Shown here: piece after piece, positions 18,269-31,508 of the stretch | How positions within the stretch are numbered: position 1 is the first letter of the stretch | How the letters are laid out: each line of letters opens with the position of its first letter | Assembly (NCBI GenBank): GCA_007026445.1 | Contig: VDMD01000034.1 | Coordinates: forward strand, 1 to 64,000 | From: Schizophyllum amplum | Taxonomy: Eukaryota > Basidiomycota > Agaricomycetes > Agaricales > Schizophyllaceae | Length of the DNA: 64,000 nucleotides | Direction: 5' to 3' | Made by a program: the position numbers and the translations under genes | Notes under the pieces: model-generated | Told to the model about the DNA's origin: nothing | Database searches by the model: none | The model's input: only the letters and a program-made list of their open reading frames with translations

Positions 18269-21200
18269 CTACTCCGCCAGGTCGACAGCAAACGCGACCG
18301 AGATCTTCGTCCTCTTCTTCGGACGCTCCGATACCTGATTGTCGCCGTCGCGCTTCCTCGTGCCATCGAGCATCTGCGTGTCTTCCTGCGTCTGAGAGTC
18401 TTCCACGACCTGCGAATCCCGCGGCGTGCGGTTGGTGCCATCTCGGAAAGGTGCCTTCTGCGCCGCCTTCATCTCTTTCTCCTTCACAGATGACGCGTAA
18501 AGTCAGCGGGGGACCCTCAAAGCAAGCCGATGCACATGATTGAATAAACCACGCACCAACTCCGGTATCTTCAACAGTTTTCCTTCCACTCTCGTATCCG
18601 GGTTGAAATAATCCTTGTACGCCTGGCTGTCCTTCATGCTGTGGTTGAACACCCACCGACTCTTGCCTAAGGTCTTACGGTTCTTGGCAGCCGCCTTGCC
18701 CTTTCCTTTCAGCGCGGCGGAACGCGAATGCTGAACGCCCATGCTATCGACCTCGATGACTTGCTTGGAAATGAATTCTGACAAGGGAGTCAATGTATGG
18801 CGACCTGAATCGGTGCAATCCGTACTTCATCTTCCAGTCTCTTGAACAACTGTTTGCCTAGGGCAACATCGCAGTGCATCAGCTTGCCGAAGGTGCCCGG
18901 TGTTCCAGGACCCTCGAACTCTGCCGTTTTAATGGCGCGACTGAGGAGGTTCAGACGATTTCACGTATGGCTGCATGACGTACGTACCGGAAGAGGGCGA
19001 GGGCATGAAGATTAGCATGCGCCTTTGGGTAGAGACTGGTCTTGGCCAACTCCCAGAACTCGTCTGCGCGGGCGCGGCAGCCAAAGCATATAAATTCGTC
19101 TGGAAGGCGTTTATCCTTCTCAGAGTGATATCTGTTACGAGTGAGATCACGAGGGCCCTCAAGAACACGCCATGAACGTACCCCATGCACCATGTGTGGA
19201 ACCAGTGACCGCATTTGCCATCGCAGTGCACCGACGGGTTATCGTCTACCTGAGGTTCGTGTCAGGAGATGTGGGACGTCAGTCTTAGTGGCGACACGTA
19301 CATCTACGCCGCACTCGCACTTCAAGCCGTTGTCGACGACGGGTCGCACCTCCTCAAGTGCGCCTCGCGTGCTGAATGAATTGATAGGGTCCGGCTGCTA
19401 TAGCTGTAATCGTCTGGCCTTTGCGTCTCAAGATCTTGCCAAAAGGTCAGCAACCTCCAAATGTCGCACTGTAACTCACCCAATATCTCGTCGTCGTCGG
19501 CGGGCATGGTGTCGCCATTGATATCGAGCTTCATATCTGTAGCAGCTGTGTGTTGATGTCTATCGAGCTCGGGAGATCTAGGGTCTGCATAGATTGCGAG
19601 ATCGTTCCGGGGGCGAATTCATCTCGCCCGCGAGCATGCCCGTTCGTGGGGGTGATGGGGAACGTCTGCGTGGGCGTCATCATCGGTTGCGTGCCACTCA
19701 ACTCCCCGTTGACGGCCTCCTCCACATTCTGCAGACCCATCAGTATATTCGCGTCGATGAACGTGTAAGTGACCGCACCATATCCTCTAGGCGCAGTGGT
19801 GCGTCCTGAGTGACGCCGCTAAAGTGAGCCACCAACTCTACCGGAGGAATAGGCTCGATGATGCCTTGAGCATTGCGGACGCCCACCGGCAGCATCTGAA
19901 TGTCGATACCAGAGTCGTTGAAAGACTTGAGTCTTGATATCCCGCCTGCTGAGACGTACTCCTCGTCGACCTCGCCTTCTGCGTCCGGATCCACGGCGTC
20001 AGCAGTATCAACTGCCCACACAACGTTCCGCAGGGCGGCATCTTTGGCTTGTTTTCGGCTTGTTCCTCGCGTGCGGCAGCTTCATGCGCGGGTGTCAGTA
20101 GCGGTCCAGCGGCAGTTGTACGATTCGTTGTCCCTGCAAAGGGTTCATTGTCGTGCTGAGTCGACGCCGGCAAGTAGCTAGCGATTGAAGCAACACTAAG
20201 TTTGACACTGCGAGCGCAAGTTAGCGGGGGATAGTTCAGCAGCTCAATGCGCACCGATGATGGCCAGTATCAAGCTTTCCCATGGTGAATCTCTCCGGGA
20301 TCTCGTTCATGTCGTGTGTCGTGATGTACCAACGATCCTTGTCGACGTCGCCAGGCTTGAAGCCCGGCGGCTCGTAGTCCGCCGGGGTCAAGTCAGTGTA
20401 AAGAACCTTGAAGTTGGCAAAGCGCTTCTCTGCTAGCGGTGAGCGTACCCATGCAGTCGGTAGATTGGCACGTACTGGGTAGGCAATCCATCTGCTGCGC
20501 ACTTGTGATCACTTGCTTCAGTAATGACTGTAAAACCTCAGTTGCATTCATCGTCCGCGTACGAGTCGCATGCCTTGACACTCCGCTTGACATCCTTCAG
20601 GGTCGGTACTCTTCCTTGTTTGAGCGCGGTCTTCAACGATTGATCTCGGCCCCCGACAGATGCGTTGTTCATGGTCTCGTCAAGGGTCATGATCGGGACT
20701 GATACATCCGTTCCGGGGATCTTGCAGTACTGCAACGATACTCAGCACGCATACAAGCAAGGAAGTGAAGTCTTTACTTCAAATTGAAGGTGTAAGCCTC
20801 GACGACACTAAAGGAGGCTGAGAAAGTGCCGGTTTAGCGCATATATGCGCTCACTTGTTCGGCTTATCCTGGTCCTGGAAGGTCTGTGAGTCGATATGCA
20901 TCACTCGAATCGTGTGCACGCACCAAATATATCGCAAAGATGAAGCTCTTGAGGTATTGCTTCTGCAGAGCATCAAAGATGCCCTCCTGAGCCACGATGA
21001 GCAGGTATGATCGGAGGGCCTGAGCGACCTTACCAGATAGTTCAACAACCGATCGGCCTCTTCGGTACAACCTCGAGTCATGGTCTATAATCCGTCAGTA
21101 CGACGAGGGATTAGATTAGGTTCAGCATACCATGATCCTAAAGCTACCGCCTCCCTGCTTGGTTTGGGGCGTTGGCGTCGATCCATCGGTTGATAGCGCG

Positions 21201-21467
21201 AAAGAGTCATCAAAAGTGGCGAAGGAGGCTATAGCAACCGTAAGAGTAGTATTACGTTCGAGAAGACGGTACATACTGGGTGTGAAGTTCTCTTCTGGCA
21301 AGAGATCCCTGGTATATGCGTCGGAATCGAGCATGCAGGATCACGGATGGCGCGCACCTTAGAAATGTGATGCATCCCAACCCTGCTTGTATGAGGGTCT
21401 GCACGGCCTCCACACTCTGTGCGAGAGTGACCGCCTGCGTCTCCGTCCGCGGTTTTGTGGCCTGCAT
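18269..21467 (-). CDS. HOP1: HOP1, meiotic HORMA-domain protein with PHD finger
   Basis: Axis protein of meiotic chromosomes that promotes interhomolog recombination. The N-terminal HORMA domain begins VTLAQSVEAVQTLIQAGLGCITFLR (21370-21460), continues DLLPEENFTPS, then LNYLEDGIFDALQKQYLKSFIFAIYL and the block around KVLYTDLTPADYEPPGFKPG (20340-20440). After a Ser/acidic linker comes a Cys/His cluster: CECGVDV (about 19300), then HCDGKCGHWFHTWCMGY and FICFGCRA (19060-19230), a PHD-type finger. A C-terminal basic region ends PKKRTKISVAFAVDLAE. Two places do not read cleanly: near 20040-20055, where the frame moves by one base, and between about 19370 and 19480, where no splice option I tried joins the linker to CECG. 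The identity does not depend on them. Confidence 0.85.
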
Positions 21468-21605
21468 GGTGGGAGGAGGAGAGAAGGAAGCGTCGGCTGT
21501 CGCCCCAATTAGAACGAGCGCGATCACGTGGTAAAGCCCATGTGATCGCGACTGTCTGTTGACGCGTGTCGGAATTTCCGCTCGTTGCCGTCTTCCACCA
21601 TCATC

Positions 21606-24057
21606 ATGCTCGCGGTCGCCGCCACCGACTCTCTCTGCCTCGCAGATCCTGCGGCCCTCAAACGGGCGCCGTCGTCGCTGTCGGCATGCTTCTCTTTTAC
21701 CGCGCCACCGTCTGCAGCATGCTGGGCATCCGATAATGCTTACATGTATTTCGTATCCGGCCACAAGTTGCAGAAATACGATCCCGCGACCAACTCGATA
21801 CACGTCATTTACGAGACAACCGACGAGACACCAATTTGCGAGCTCCTAGTGAAGGACAAGGGGACCCTCGTTACTGCCTGCGAGGCGAAGGTCCTCGTCA
21901 TCGACGGCATACAAGCAACACCGCGGATCGCTCAGACGCTCGATTCCCATAAAGGGCCCGTCGAACATCTTGCCCTCTCCAACGATACCTCGCTGCTCGC
22001 TTCGACAGCCGTCAACACGGTCCACATACATAACCTCACACTGGGGTCGCAGACGTCTTTACGTGGGCTGACTGCGTATCACGGTCAGCACATCTCCGCC
22101 TGTGTCTTCCACCCATATGCGCGGACGCGACTGCTCCTCGCCATCGGGAAGAGCCTGATCATATACGACATCACGAAACCCTCCACACCCATGAAAACGA
22201 TAACGCTCAGCGACGCTGCCGGTGGTGACATATGCGCCATCTCGTGCAGCCCCTTCAGTAAGACCTTGGTCTCTGTTGCCACGGCTGGAGGGACAGTAGG
22301 GCTGGTCGATCTTGACAAAGAGAAAGGGTGCGTGCAGCGTCTCATGATATCAATCGTACCTAACTTTGCTTGAATAGACTATTCCGCGTGCTCAACGTCA
22401 AGGTACCTCTGACGAGCATTGCCTTTTCACCCGAAGGTGCCGCTATCTACTTGGGTACAGAAAACGGGAAACTCCTCTTGTTAGACCTCCGCGCTCTCGA
22501 TAAGCCGCCGAAGACGGTCGTCATCAGCGAATCTGGATGCCGCGTGGAAGCTCTCTGTGTTCAGGTTTGTTCGCTACTAGAGAAACATGCGATACTCACG
22601 CTCTATACAGAAGAAACTCAAGGTCCAGTCCGACGTGAAGTCAGCCACCACGGCCAGATCTGCTGCGTCTAGTGTGGAGACCAAACGAGCCGTGGCTGCA
22701 AAGGCAGCCGGACCCGCGAAAGCTTCTCCTTCCCGGCTGCGTCCTTCGACACGGACGGCATCCGGAGCCATTACGACTCCTGGCCGCAAAGTCGTAACAA
22801 CGAAGGCTGCTACGCCTCCCGTAAAACCGGCAGACTCGAAGAAAGTCTTCTCTCCTGTTCGTGACCCTCTCGGTAACTCGACAAAGGACTCTGACAATAT
22901 TTCGAGTAAGCCTTACAACACCTTCTCTGATCTGCTCGCTGATAGTTTGGCTTAGTCGACCTCGAAACTCTGACGGGCGCTCGCAAGGACGTCAAGAGTG
23001 TAACTCCAAGCAAAGGGTCAGCCAGGCCTGTGCGAACCTCGATATCGTCTCCACGGTCGCCTCTGGTGCGATCCCCTCCTGCGCGGTCTCCGCCGAAGTC
23101 AACTTTCGACCGCCCGGCCTCCGCAGCGTCGAGCAGGCTTCGCGCCACGACTGCGACTTCTCCGAAGAGCGCTACCGCTGACGCCGCGGCGCGTCGTGCA
23201 CGAGTTGTGTCAAGCAGTCGCGCCTCAGTTGATGCCACGCGTCCGCGCAGGACGTCCACGGCGTCCGTAGCTGAGTCCATCTCGACAGCTGGGCGGCAGG
23301 GCCCCTCTGCAAAGCCTCGCGAGCGCACGCTCTCGTCTGCATCTTCGCGGCCTCGTGAACGTCCCGCCGCAAAAAGCACGCGCCCTTCGAATGTGACTTC
23401 GCGCCCGCCGTCATCCCTCTCGCAAGCCTATCGAGCACAGAGCCGCACGCCCTCTCCTGAACTTCCCGACATGGGCATGGACCCGGTAACCCCCCTGCCA
23501 AATCCAAGCGAGCTGCGATCGTCGACCTTGGCCTTGGCTCGCCGAACTGGGCTGCACCTCTCGACGAGGAAATCGACAAGGGCAAGGGGAAAGCGGTCGG
23601 GTTCAAGGACGACAGCGATGAGGAGGAGGAGATCGAGGAGATCTCCTTAGAGCACAAGCGCCTTGCCGCTGCTGCCGAACGCGAGCGCAACTTCTCCATG
23701 CAGGTGTCGCCCGCCCGTCGTGCCACCAGCGGCCTGGCGCACAGTCCCTGGCAGCCCTCTCCGCTGCGCCGCTCGATGGGACCACAGCCCGCCCCTATGC
23801 CCATGCCTACGTCGCCGGGCAGCTCGGCAACGGCGCAAGACTTCCTGCGGAACATCGTGCGCGACGTGATGTTCGACTACCAGATGGAGACGCGGCAGGA
23901 GATGATGGGTTTGCATCTGGATCTCGTTCGCATGGGGCGGTCGTGGAAGACGGAGCTACGGGATCTCATGGACGAGTATGTTGGGGATCTCAGAGATCTG
24001 CGGGACGAGAACAAGAGGCTGCGCGAGGAGAACGAGCAGCTGCGCAGAGGGTACTAA
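21606..24057 (+). CDS. NEDD1/GCP-WD-like gamma-tubulin recruitment protein
   Basis: Predicted to link the gamma-tubulin complex to spindle poles. The first half is a WD40 propeller (blades around ACWASDNAYMYFVSG, SNDTSLLASTAVNTVHI, CSPFSKTLVSVATAGG, FSPEGAAIYLGTENGKLLLLDLR). A long Ser/Arg/Pro-rich basic linker follows. The last 70 residues are a helix, AQDFLRNIVRDVMFDYQMETR ending in DENKRLREENEQLRRGY, as in NEDD1 C-termini. Introns at 22329-22377, about 22565-22610 and 22907-22955 join in frame. The linker frame and the C-terminal frame differ by one base. The change maps to the run of six C at 23490-23495, where a seventh C would give one continuous frame. Start at 21606 is the first ATG of the frame. 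Tail-to-tail with RIB4. Confidence 0.8.
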
Positions 24058-24286
24058 ATGCTCGCTGTCGGACTCGATGTATTTCTGCAGCTGCCGGTCG
24101 TTCGAGCCCTGCGCGTGCCCTTCCGTTGATCTGACCATGTTTTATATGCAGCACTTACATGCAAGACTCATTCCTTTCATCCATGATATTATATGCCGCC
24201 CGTGAGTCTCGATAGTCCCGTCCTATGTACACCTCGTACGTTGTGTTACAACAAGTACACTTCCTTTTTCTTTCGTTCGTCCGCAT

Positions 24287-24998
<712 letters not shown>

Positions 24999-25106
24999 GA
25001 CAATGGAGAGGAGGAAGTATAGTGAGCGTGAGAAACTGATGCAAAGACAAAGGTTACCGGATCGGGAAGCAAGCAACTTTTCCATCAAACGCGTCGACGG
25101 TGAAGA

Positions 25107-26789
25107 ATGGCGGACACCGATCTCGCAGGTGCGTGGCGTACAGAGCACAAGAATACATCTAACGAATATCCAGCGACATACGCTCTTGTTCTTGACTTTC
25201 TTAAGAAGCGCTCGCACGCGAAGACTGTGAAGGCGCTTGAGAAGGAGGCAGGCGACCTGCTCAAGGCACCGAGCGCAGAGGCGGGACGAGGACCTCCACA
25301 AGATAGTCGTGCAATGGCGCAGCACGAAAGTAGGAGTATCGAGGTGAGTGATGCTGCGATATGTATGCAGAACGATCGGACTAACGTTCACTGATGGCAG
25401 TCCTGCTAACGGTTCGTCCCCCTTCGCATGTTCGCACTGATTTATCCTTCTGACTATTCGTGCAGTATCTGCAAGCTCTGACTCTGACTCGGACTTGGAC
25501 TCCAGCTCGGACTCGGAAGCTGAGGACGCTCCAAAGAAGGCAGTTGCTACAAAGGCGGCGAAAGCCCCCTCATCCGTTTCTTCCGATTCCTCAGACTCAG
25601 ACTCAGGTGTGCACACTTCCTCATATACTCTCTACATATCTCATACATGCTACAGAGTCCGAAGAAGAGAAGAGCACCCCCAAGCCTGCAGTCCAGCCAC
25701 CGAAGGAAGAACGTGATTCCAGCAAGACCCTTTCCTCCGCTGCCGCCAGCCCCTCCTCGTCATCATCCGAATCCTCCGACGACAGCAGTGACTCGGACTC
25801 GGACGGAGATGATGCAAAGATGGATGTTGACAAGCCCACGAAAAAGACGAAGGGGGACACTGTGAAAAAGCCTGCTGCAAAAGCGAAGGCGGCCTCCGTT
25901 GAAGCGAAGGCTGCTGAATCTAGCTCAGACTCTTCTGATTCGTCGGACTCGGACAGCGACTCGGACGTCGAGCCAGCCACGAAGAAGGTCCCCAAGAAAG
26001 CCGCTTCATCGTCCTCCTCCTCGGACTCCTCTGACTCGGACTCAGACGACGAGAAGCCCTCAAAACCAACCGCTGCTGCAAAGTCGACCGCGCCGGTGAA
26101 AACTACACCGGCAAAAATGATTGGCAAGCGCAAGACCGCGTCATCCTCTTCATCTTCCTCGTCTTCCTCGTCCTCCGACTCCTCCGACTCGGATTCGGAC
26201 GCGGAGTCAAGTAAAAAGCTCAAAGCGAAGGCTCCTGCGGCGAAGAAGGCAAAAGTCGAGCAGGCCTCGTCGTCTTCAGCGTCCACTTCTGAGCAACCCA
26301 CGCCAACGCCCGAAGAATCAATACCTTCCGAGCAGTCAGGTTCCGCGAATGATGCCACAAAGGTCGCAAAGGGCAAACGTACAACAAACACACCGTTCCA
26401 GCGCATTGATCCTACGAAGATCTCGGGTTTGGTCGCGGACAACCGATTCGAGGCAAGAGTGAGTATTCTCGATTTCATCCTCCGTCGTCTTTTCTTTGTT
26501 CCCCTGCTCTCTGTTGTCTCACCATCCCTGCCGTTTCCTGACACATGTACTTACATCATTCACAGAACGCTGTCACGAACGACTATGGTGCGCGCGCCCA
26601 CCAGGACTTGATTGTCACGCGCGGCGCTGGCTTCAGGAAGGAGAAAAACAAGAAGAAGCGCGGGAGCTATCGAGGCGGTGAGATCACGGTGAGTAGACGT
26701 GATGAAAGCGCGACATGACTGGGTATTCACCACGACGAGATCACTGACACGTCCTACAGATGCAGTCACATAGCATCAAGTTCACCTAG
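25107..26789 (+). CDS. SRP40: SRP40/Nopp140-like nucleolar protein
   Basis: Nucleolar chaperone of the Nopp140 family, which binds snoRNPs. The N-terminus after a 45-nt intron reads [21 protein letters not shown], a LisH-like helix pair. The middle is a series of Ser/Asp runs (CK2-type sites) separated by Lys/Ala/Pro-rich spacers (25480-26250). The end is the conserved SRP40 C-terminal domain: [53 protein letters not shown]. The LisH frame and the following exon ([16 protein letters not shown] at 25288-25336) differ by one base with no intron signal between them, so an indel is likely near 25250-25290. Downstream joins (a 12-nt exon at about 25401-25411, then 25466) work only in the second frame. 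Confidence 0.88.
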
Positions 26790-27407
26790 CAGTAGACAGG
26801 TGGGCGAGACGCGCATACGGAGAGAGGGTACGCGCTTGCGAGAGGGTGAGAGATTATTGGGCGGCTATGGTATGGGAAAATAGGTGCATATGGGCCAGGG
26901 AGCGCATGCTATCGTACGCACGGTGCTTCGTCTTCACCGTTAGATAGACGCCCGTCTTGTGTACGGTACTTACCCGCCGCCGCGTTCAGCGGCGCCATGT
27001 CAGGCGAATGGAGCCTTGCACAGGATCTCGCATTGTCAGAACAAGGTCCTCGCGGTGCTGTAGCCAGCCCTGGGCGTCTGCCGCACTCTCAATTTACTGA
27101 CTCGCCCGAATGCGCATGCGGTCGAACAATGGAGTTACGCATCGGGACAAAGCAAGTTTGTCGCGTGGTGGTTCGTTCGCCCGCGCTCGCACCGCATGTT
27201 TGATGCCCGCATCCATTGTTCTCCGACCTAAAGAATGGTCGAGCGCTCATCTCCTCCCTGCGTTCCCCCCTCATCTCGGGCTGTTGTTTCCCGTCTCTTG
27301 CGCCCTATCTACGCGATTGACACGGCAGCCGCAGAAATGTTCCCCGTGTATCCTGGCGGCATGACCTTGATCCCAACACCCTTAGCGACGAAGGCTCCTC
27401 CGGTTGG
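26790..27407. other. gap between SRP40 and BCS1
   Basis: SRP40 3' flank and BCS1 promoter. Open frames at 26997-27203 and 27110-27364 have no family signal. The region nearest BCS1 is CT-rich. Confidence 0.5.
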
Positions 27408-29640
27408 ATGTCCTCTTTCCAGTGGATTGGATTGTCGTCTATTGTTGGTCAGATCCTGGGTGCTGACCCAAATGGTGCGCTCGACAATCGCGCGATCCAG
27501 TTCTTCATCCTGGGGCTCCTGGTCGAACTCGGTCGCCGCATCGCGAGCTTTGCCTACCAGCGCTTCCAATTCAGTGCGTGCGGGACTCCTTGACGCCACC
27601 CGTGTACTTATGTCTCGCAGCGTTTCATACGACCGCGCACTTTGAGGACGGGGACCCGACTTATGACTGGATCGCACATTTCCTGGTGCGTGGCGCGCCT
27701 CCCTCGAATGTGGCGTAGAACTCACTTTCCCTGCAGAGCCAACAGGACATGAGCTGGCGGCGCATGCCGGAGTTCCGCGTGAAGTCCAAGTCCTCAGCGC
27801 GCCATTGGAGCGTCAATATCGGTCGCAAACGCTCTGAGCAGCGCAGCCGCGACTCCAAGCTTACTGTGGCCGACATGAATGCGGAATACGTCCCCACCTT
27901 TGCCAACCACGCCTCCTGAAGTGGCGCGGCTACTGGCTGGACGTGCATACGAGCGCGAATCGTATCATGGTGAACTCAATGATGCACATGGGTCAAGCCA
28001 TGCCAACCGAGACGGGGTCCATCACCATCACGTATGTCGACTGCCGGTGTGAAGTCTTATGCTGACCGGCCGTAGACTGTACACGCGCAAGATCGAGGTG
28101 CTCTCCGAGCTCATTGAGGCCGCGCGCCTGAGCTACACGGAGCTTAGCCGCTCGCACGTCACTATCCACATTGCGGACCAGGCCTACAGCTCCGGATATG
28201 TCTGGTCGAATGTGAAGCGCAAAGCCCGCCGCGCGCTTGACTCCATCATACTGCCGGAAGGCTTGCTGTCGTCGCTCGTGCTGGATGTGCAAGACTTCAT
28301 GAATGAAGACACGGAGAATTGGTTCATGTCTGCTGGAATACCGTATCGTCGCGGTATCCTGCTGTACGGGCCACCAGGTACCGGCAAAAGTCAGTATTAT
28401 CTGAGCCCAGTGCAACTGCTTCTGACGCATTCATATAGCGTCTACAATCTATGCCTTGGCGGGTGAGCTGAACCTCGAAATATACTCGCTGTCCCTGGCG
28501 TCCGACTTGTAAGCCGACTTGATGATTAGCAGGCGGAGCACAAACTGACTCTCAATCAGCATGAACGACTCTGTCTTGCAAAATGCCGCGTCATCTGTGC
28601 CGAAGCACTCTATCCTCTTGATTGAAGACATCGATTGCGCATTCGCCTCGCGCGAAGACGCCGATACACGTGCCAAAAAGCCGGCGTTTTCGCATGTTTA
28701 CCACAACAGTGGCGTGACGCTGTCCGGTCTCCTCAACGTCATCGACGGCGTCGGCAGCGAAGAGGGTCGTCTTTTCTTCTGCACGGTGAGAGATAAAATC
28801 GATGTTCTTGTCCTCCGTATCCTTATTGTGCCCCAGACGAACTACATAGACCGCCTCGACCCTGCTCTGCTTCGGCCTGGGCGGATTGATCGCAAGATTG
28901 AGTACGGGCTGTCTACGCAGAGTCAAACGAAGGCCCTCTTCAACCGCTTCTTCCCCGCGGAGCGCTTCCATGCACTTGCTACGACGACGACGGATGAGAA
29001 AGTGCCAATAACCGCTACTTCGCCTATCTCGTCTCCTTCCGCGCCCCCTGGGTCTCGGCTTGCGTTGCTCGCGTCCCGCTTTGCGGCTCTTATTCCAGAA
29101 GCAGAGTTCTCGACGGCAGAGCTGCAGGGCTTCCTGCTTTCCTGCAAGACGGACCCAGAGCGTGCTACAGCCGAAGTGGGCAACTGGGTGTCGGAGGAGT
29201 TGGCGGCCCGTACTGCTAAACGCAACAAGGAACTGCAGAAACAGGCGCGGGAAGAGACGAAGAAGCTGAACGCAGGCGGGATGGGGATCGATATGGACCA
29301 ACTGATGATGCGTGGCGCGATCCCCAGCGTGGGGTCCATGCAGGCGCCTTTCATGCCAACGGGGATGACGGTCACCCCAGCAATGATGGATGCGGGCATG
29401 TCCACATACAGCACGATGCCACAGCACGATGAAGACGGCGGCGAACCCGGACTGGACGCTAGTGCTGCCGCTACGTTTAATTCTGGCTCTGTTGTGCCCT
29501 CCTTTGGATCCACGGATGGCGCAGATGATGCGTCTGCAGCGACCTTCAGCCCCGAAAATGAAGCACCCCCGCTACACGCCCCTACTCCCGCGATGAGGGT
29601 CCCAATGGCCAACACTCTGCGTGCACTACCCAGCGTATAG
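27408..29640 (+). CDS. BCS1: BCS1-like mitochondrial AAA ATPase
   Basis: Inner-membrane AAA chaperone family that in yeast moves the Rieske protein into complex III. N-terminal region MSSFQWIGLSSIVGQILG, IQFFILGLLVELGRRIASF carries the single membrane segment, followed by the BCS1 domain (SWRRMPEFRVKSKSSA ... VLSELIEAARLSYTE). AAA motifs: Walker A GPPGTGKS (28368-28391), Walker B ILLIEDID (28611-28635), sensor and second region TNYIDRLDPALLRPGRIDRKIEY. An unusual tail of about 150 residues, Met/Gly-rich then acidic and Ser-rich (29275-29640), follows the AAA domain. Start is the first ATG of the frame. Basidiomycetes carry several BCS1 paralogs, so the Rieske role for this copy is not certain. 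Confidence 0.88.
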
Positions 29641-30028
29641 GAGATGAATTTTGGGGTCACGATGCCCACTGCTGGGTTTCCCGATGCCATGCCATCGCCC
29701 AGTATGAATCTAACTGGTACTCGCATAGAATGAATGATAGTATCTCAGCCTTCTGTCTTCTTGTCTTGCTTTAGAACTCTTTGTATCGTTTGTATTACTG
29801 ACTGGATATCTTACGCATAAGTATACCTGTTTTGCGTGTATATATCTTGTAAGTAGGTCTTGCCCTGGACTTGCCTGGATGAACTCGAACCTCATGCCAT
29901 ATGGTCGGAGGAACCCGAGACCGAGCACGTGGTCGTGTTGGGCGCGCTTTGACTTCAACATCGCTTCCTTCTCGCGTTCACCGTCCTGGGCCAAGTACGT
30001 CCAGCCTTCGCAATAACAAAGCGGAAAA
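29641..30028. other. gap between BCS1 and SKI8
   Basis: AT-rich around 29750-29870, probably the BCS1 3' UTR, then the SKI8 promoter. No gene seen. Confidence 0.55.
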
Positions 30029-31335
30029 ATGGTACGCGCATGAGACATCTATAGAATGGTGTTTGACCGTCTCACAGAGCTTAGTCTTCCTGGAAGCGCG
30101 CACCTCCACCGAAAGTACGCGTACTGCATCCTTAGCCGCGTTCTAATGCCAATACTAAGCTGCACCTTCTTCGCAGAACATGGAGACTCCGTTTGGGGCC
30201 TTTCATGGACAAGTTTGGACACCGTCATCAGCATCTCTGCTGACGGTGCCATCCGCCAATGGGCCTCTCCAAGTGGGCAGCCGCACCCGCCTAACGTGAT
30301 GCCTCCGAAGCCGCATACACTTGGACTGACCTCATTATCGGTATCTCGAGACGGTCAAAAGGCGCTGTACAACAGCGTTGAGGGAACGACGCGTCTGTGG
30401 GATGCGGGCGGGAGCGGGGAAGTTGCCGGAATATTTGAAAGCTTTGCGAAATCGGAGGACGCGCAGAGCGGGCCTTGTAAGTCACGCAATACTTTTTCGC
30501 GACGGGGTTACAAGCAAGAATCGCTGACACTCAATATAGCATGGGCCGTCTCCCTGCACCCGGAGGGCGAGACATATGCGTCCACCGGGAGTTCAGGCAA
30601 TGTCACGCTGCACGATGCGCGTCCTGGGGCCGACTTTGGCCGCCGTCTCTCGACAATCCAGTCTGGCAGGAACAAATTCGGACTGTCCTGCGTATTTGTA
30701 AGTCAACAAGAGGAAAACTCTGGCCGTCTCATCGCTGACCTGCTCATTATAGGCACCGGACGGCAAGCGTGTGGCAATGGGCTCAGAGACCGGACAGATC
30801 TACCTGTTCGATGTCGAGTCCGGGATGCTCGCGAACACCTACACATCGCACGCAATGGGCGTCCGATCCCTTGCATGGTCTTCTGACTCTCAGGTTTGCA
30901 CCGGCTGTGACCGTGGCGTGTACTGCTGACCTGGATTCTTCCAGCTACTTCTGAGCGCGTCGGAAGACAAGCGGATGGTATTGCACGACGTCCGGAAATC
31001 GGAGCATGGTGGCAGCGTCGCGACGCTGACAGGTCACTCATCGTGGGTGCTTAGTGCCGATATCTCGGCGGATGGCCGCTACGCCCTTTCTGGGTTTGTC
31101 CTTCAACGCTAGGATACTGCGCTGGACTGAATGATATACCTGCAGGTCAGCGGATAAGACAGCCAAGGTCTGGGACTTGCAGACTCGGGCCGCTGTCTCG
31201 ACCGTCACCCAGGATGGAGGGGAAGTGTGGAGTGTCGCATGGAACCGTGCGGGCAGCGCGAGTGGTGCGTTTGTGAGTGGGAGTGACGATGGGACCGTAA
31301 AGTGGTATCGTGTACCCGGAGCTGGCGATGAGTAG
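30029..31335 (+). CDS. SKI8: SKI8 (WDR61) WD40 subunit of the Ski complex
   Basis: WD40 subunit of the cytoplasmic Ski complex, which feeds mRNA to the exosome. In some fungi it also serves in meiotic break formation. Blades are clear: HGDSVWGLSW ... VISISADGAIRQW, LTSLSVSRDGQKALYN, WAVSLHPEGETYASTGSSGNVTLHD, MGVRSLAWSSDSQLLLSASEDKRMVLHD, GHSSWVLSADISADGRYALSGSADKTAKVWDL, VWSVAW. Exon 1 is only the ATG (30029-30031). A 45-nt intron with acceptor ctcacag then joins to SLVFLEARTSTEK, and a second intron at about 30112 joins to HGDSVW. The result is a clean full-length propeller. Confidence 0.88.
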
Positions 31336-31508
31336 TAAGGAGCCATAACAAAGTTGAAAGGATGTCAACCAAATCAAGTATGATGCCCTAATGTCAATAC
31401 AACCTGCAAAGGTGGGCGTGGTGCGCTGCAAAAGCATGCTACCTGCGATGGATAAACAAAACGTCTAAGTATTCAATCGAGAGGTGGAGGACATTCAAAA
31501 AGAATGAG

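Noticed and set aside
25621..26544. 307-codon open frame antisense to SRP40
   Set aside because: Mirror of the Ser/Asp repeats; the sense strand has the conserved SRP40 C-terminal domain and correct introns.
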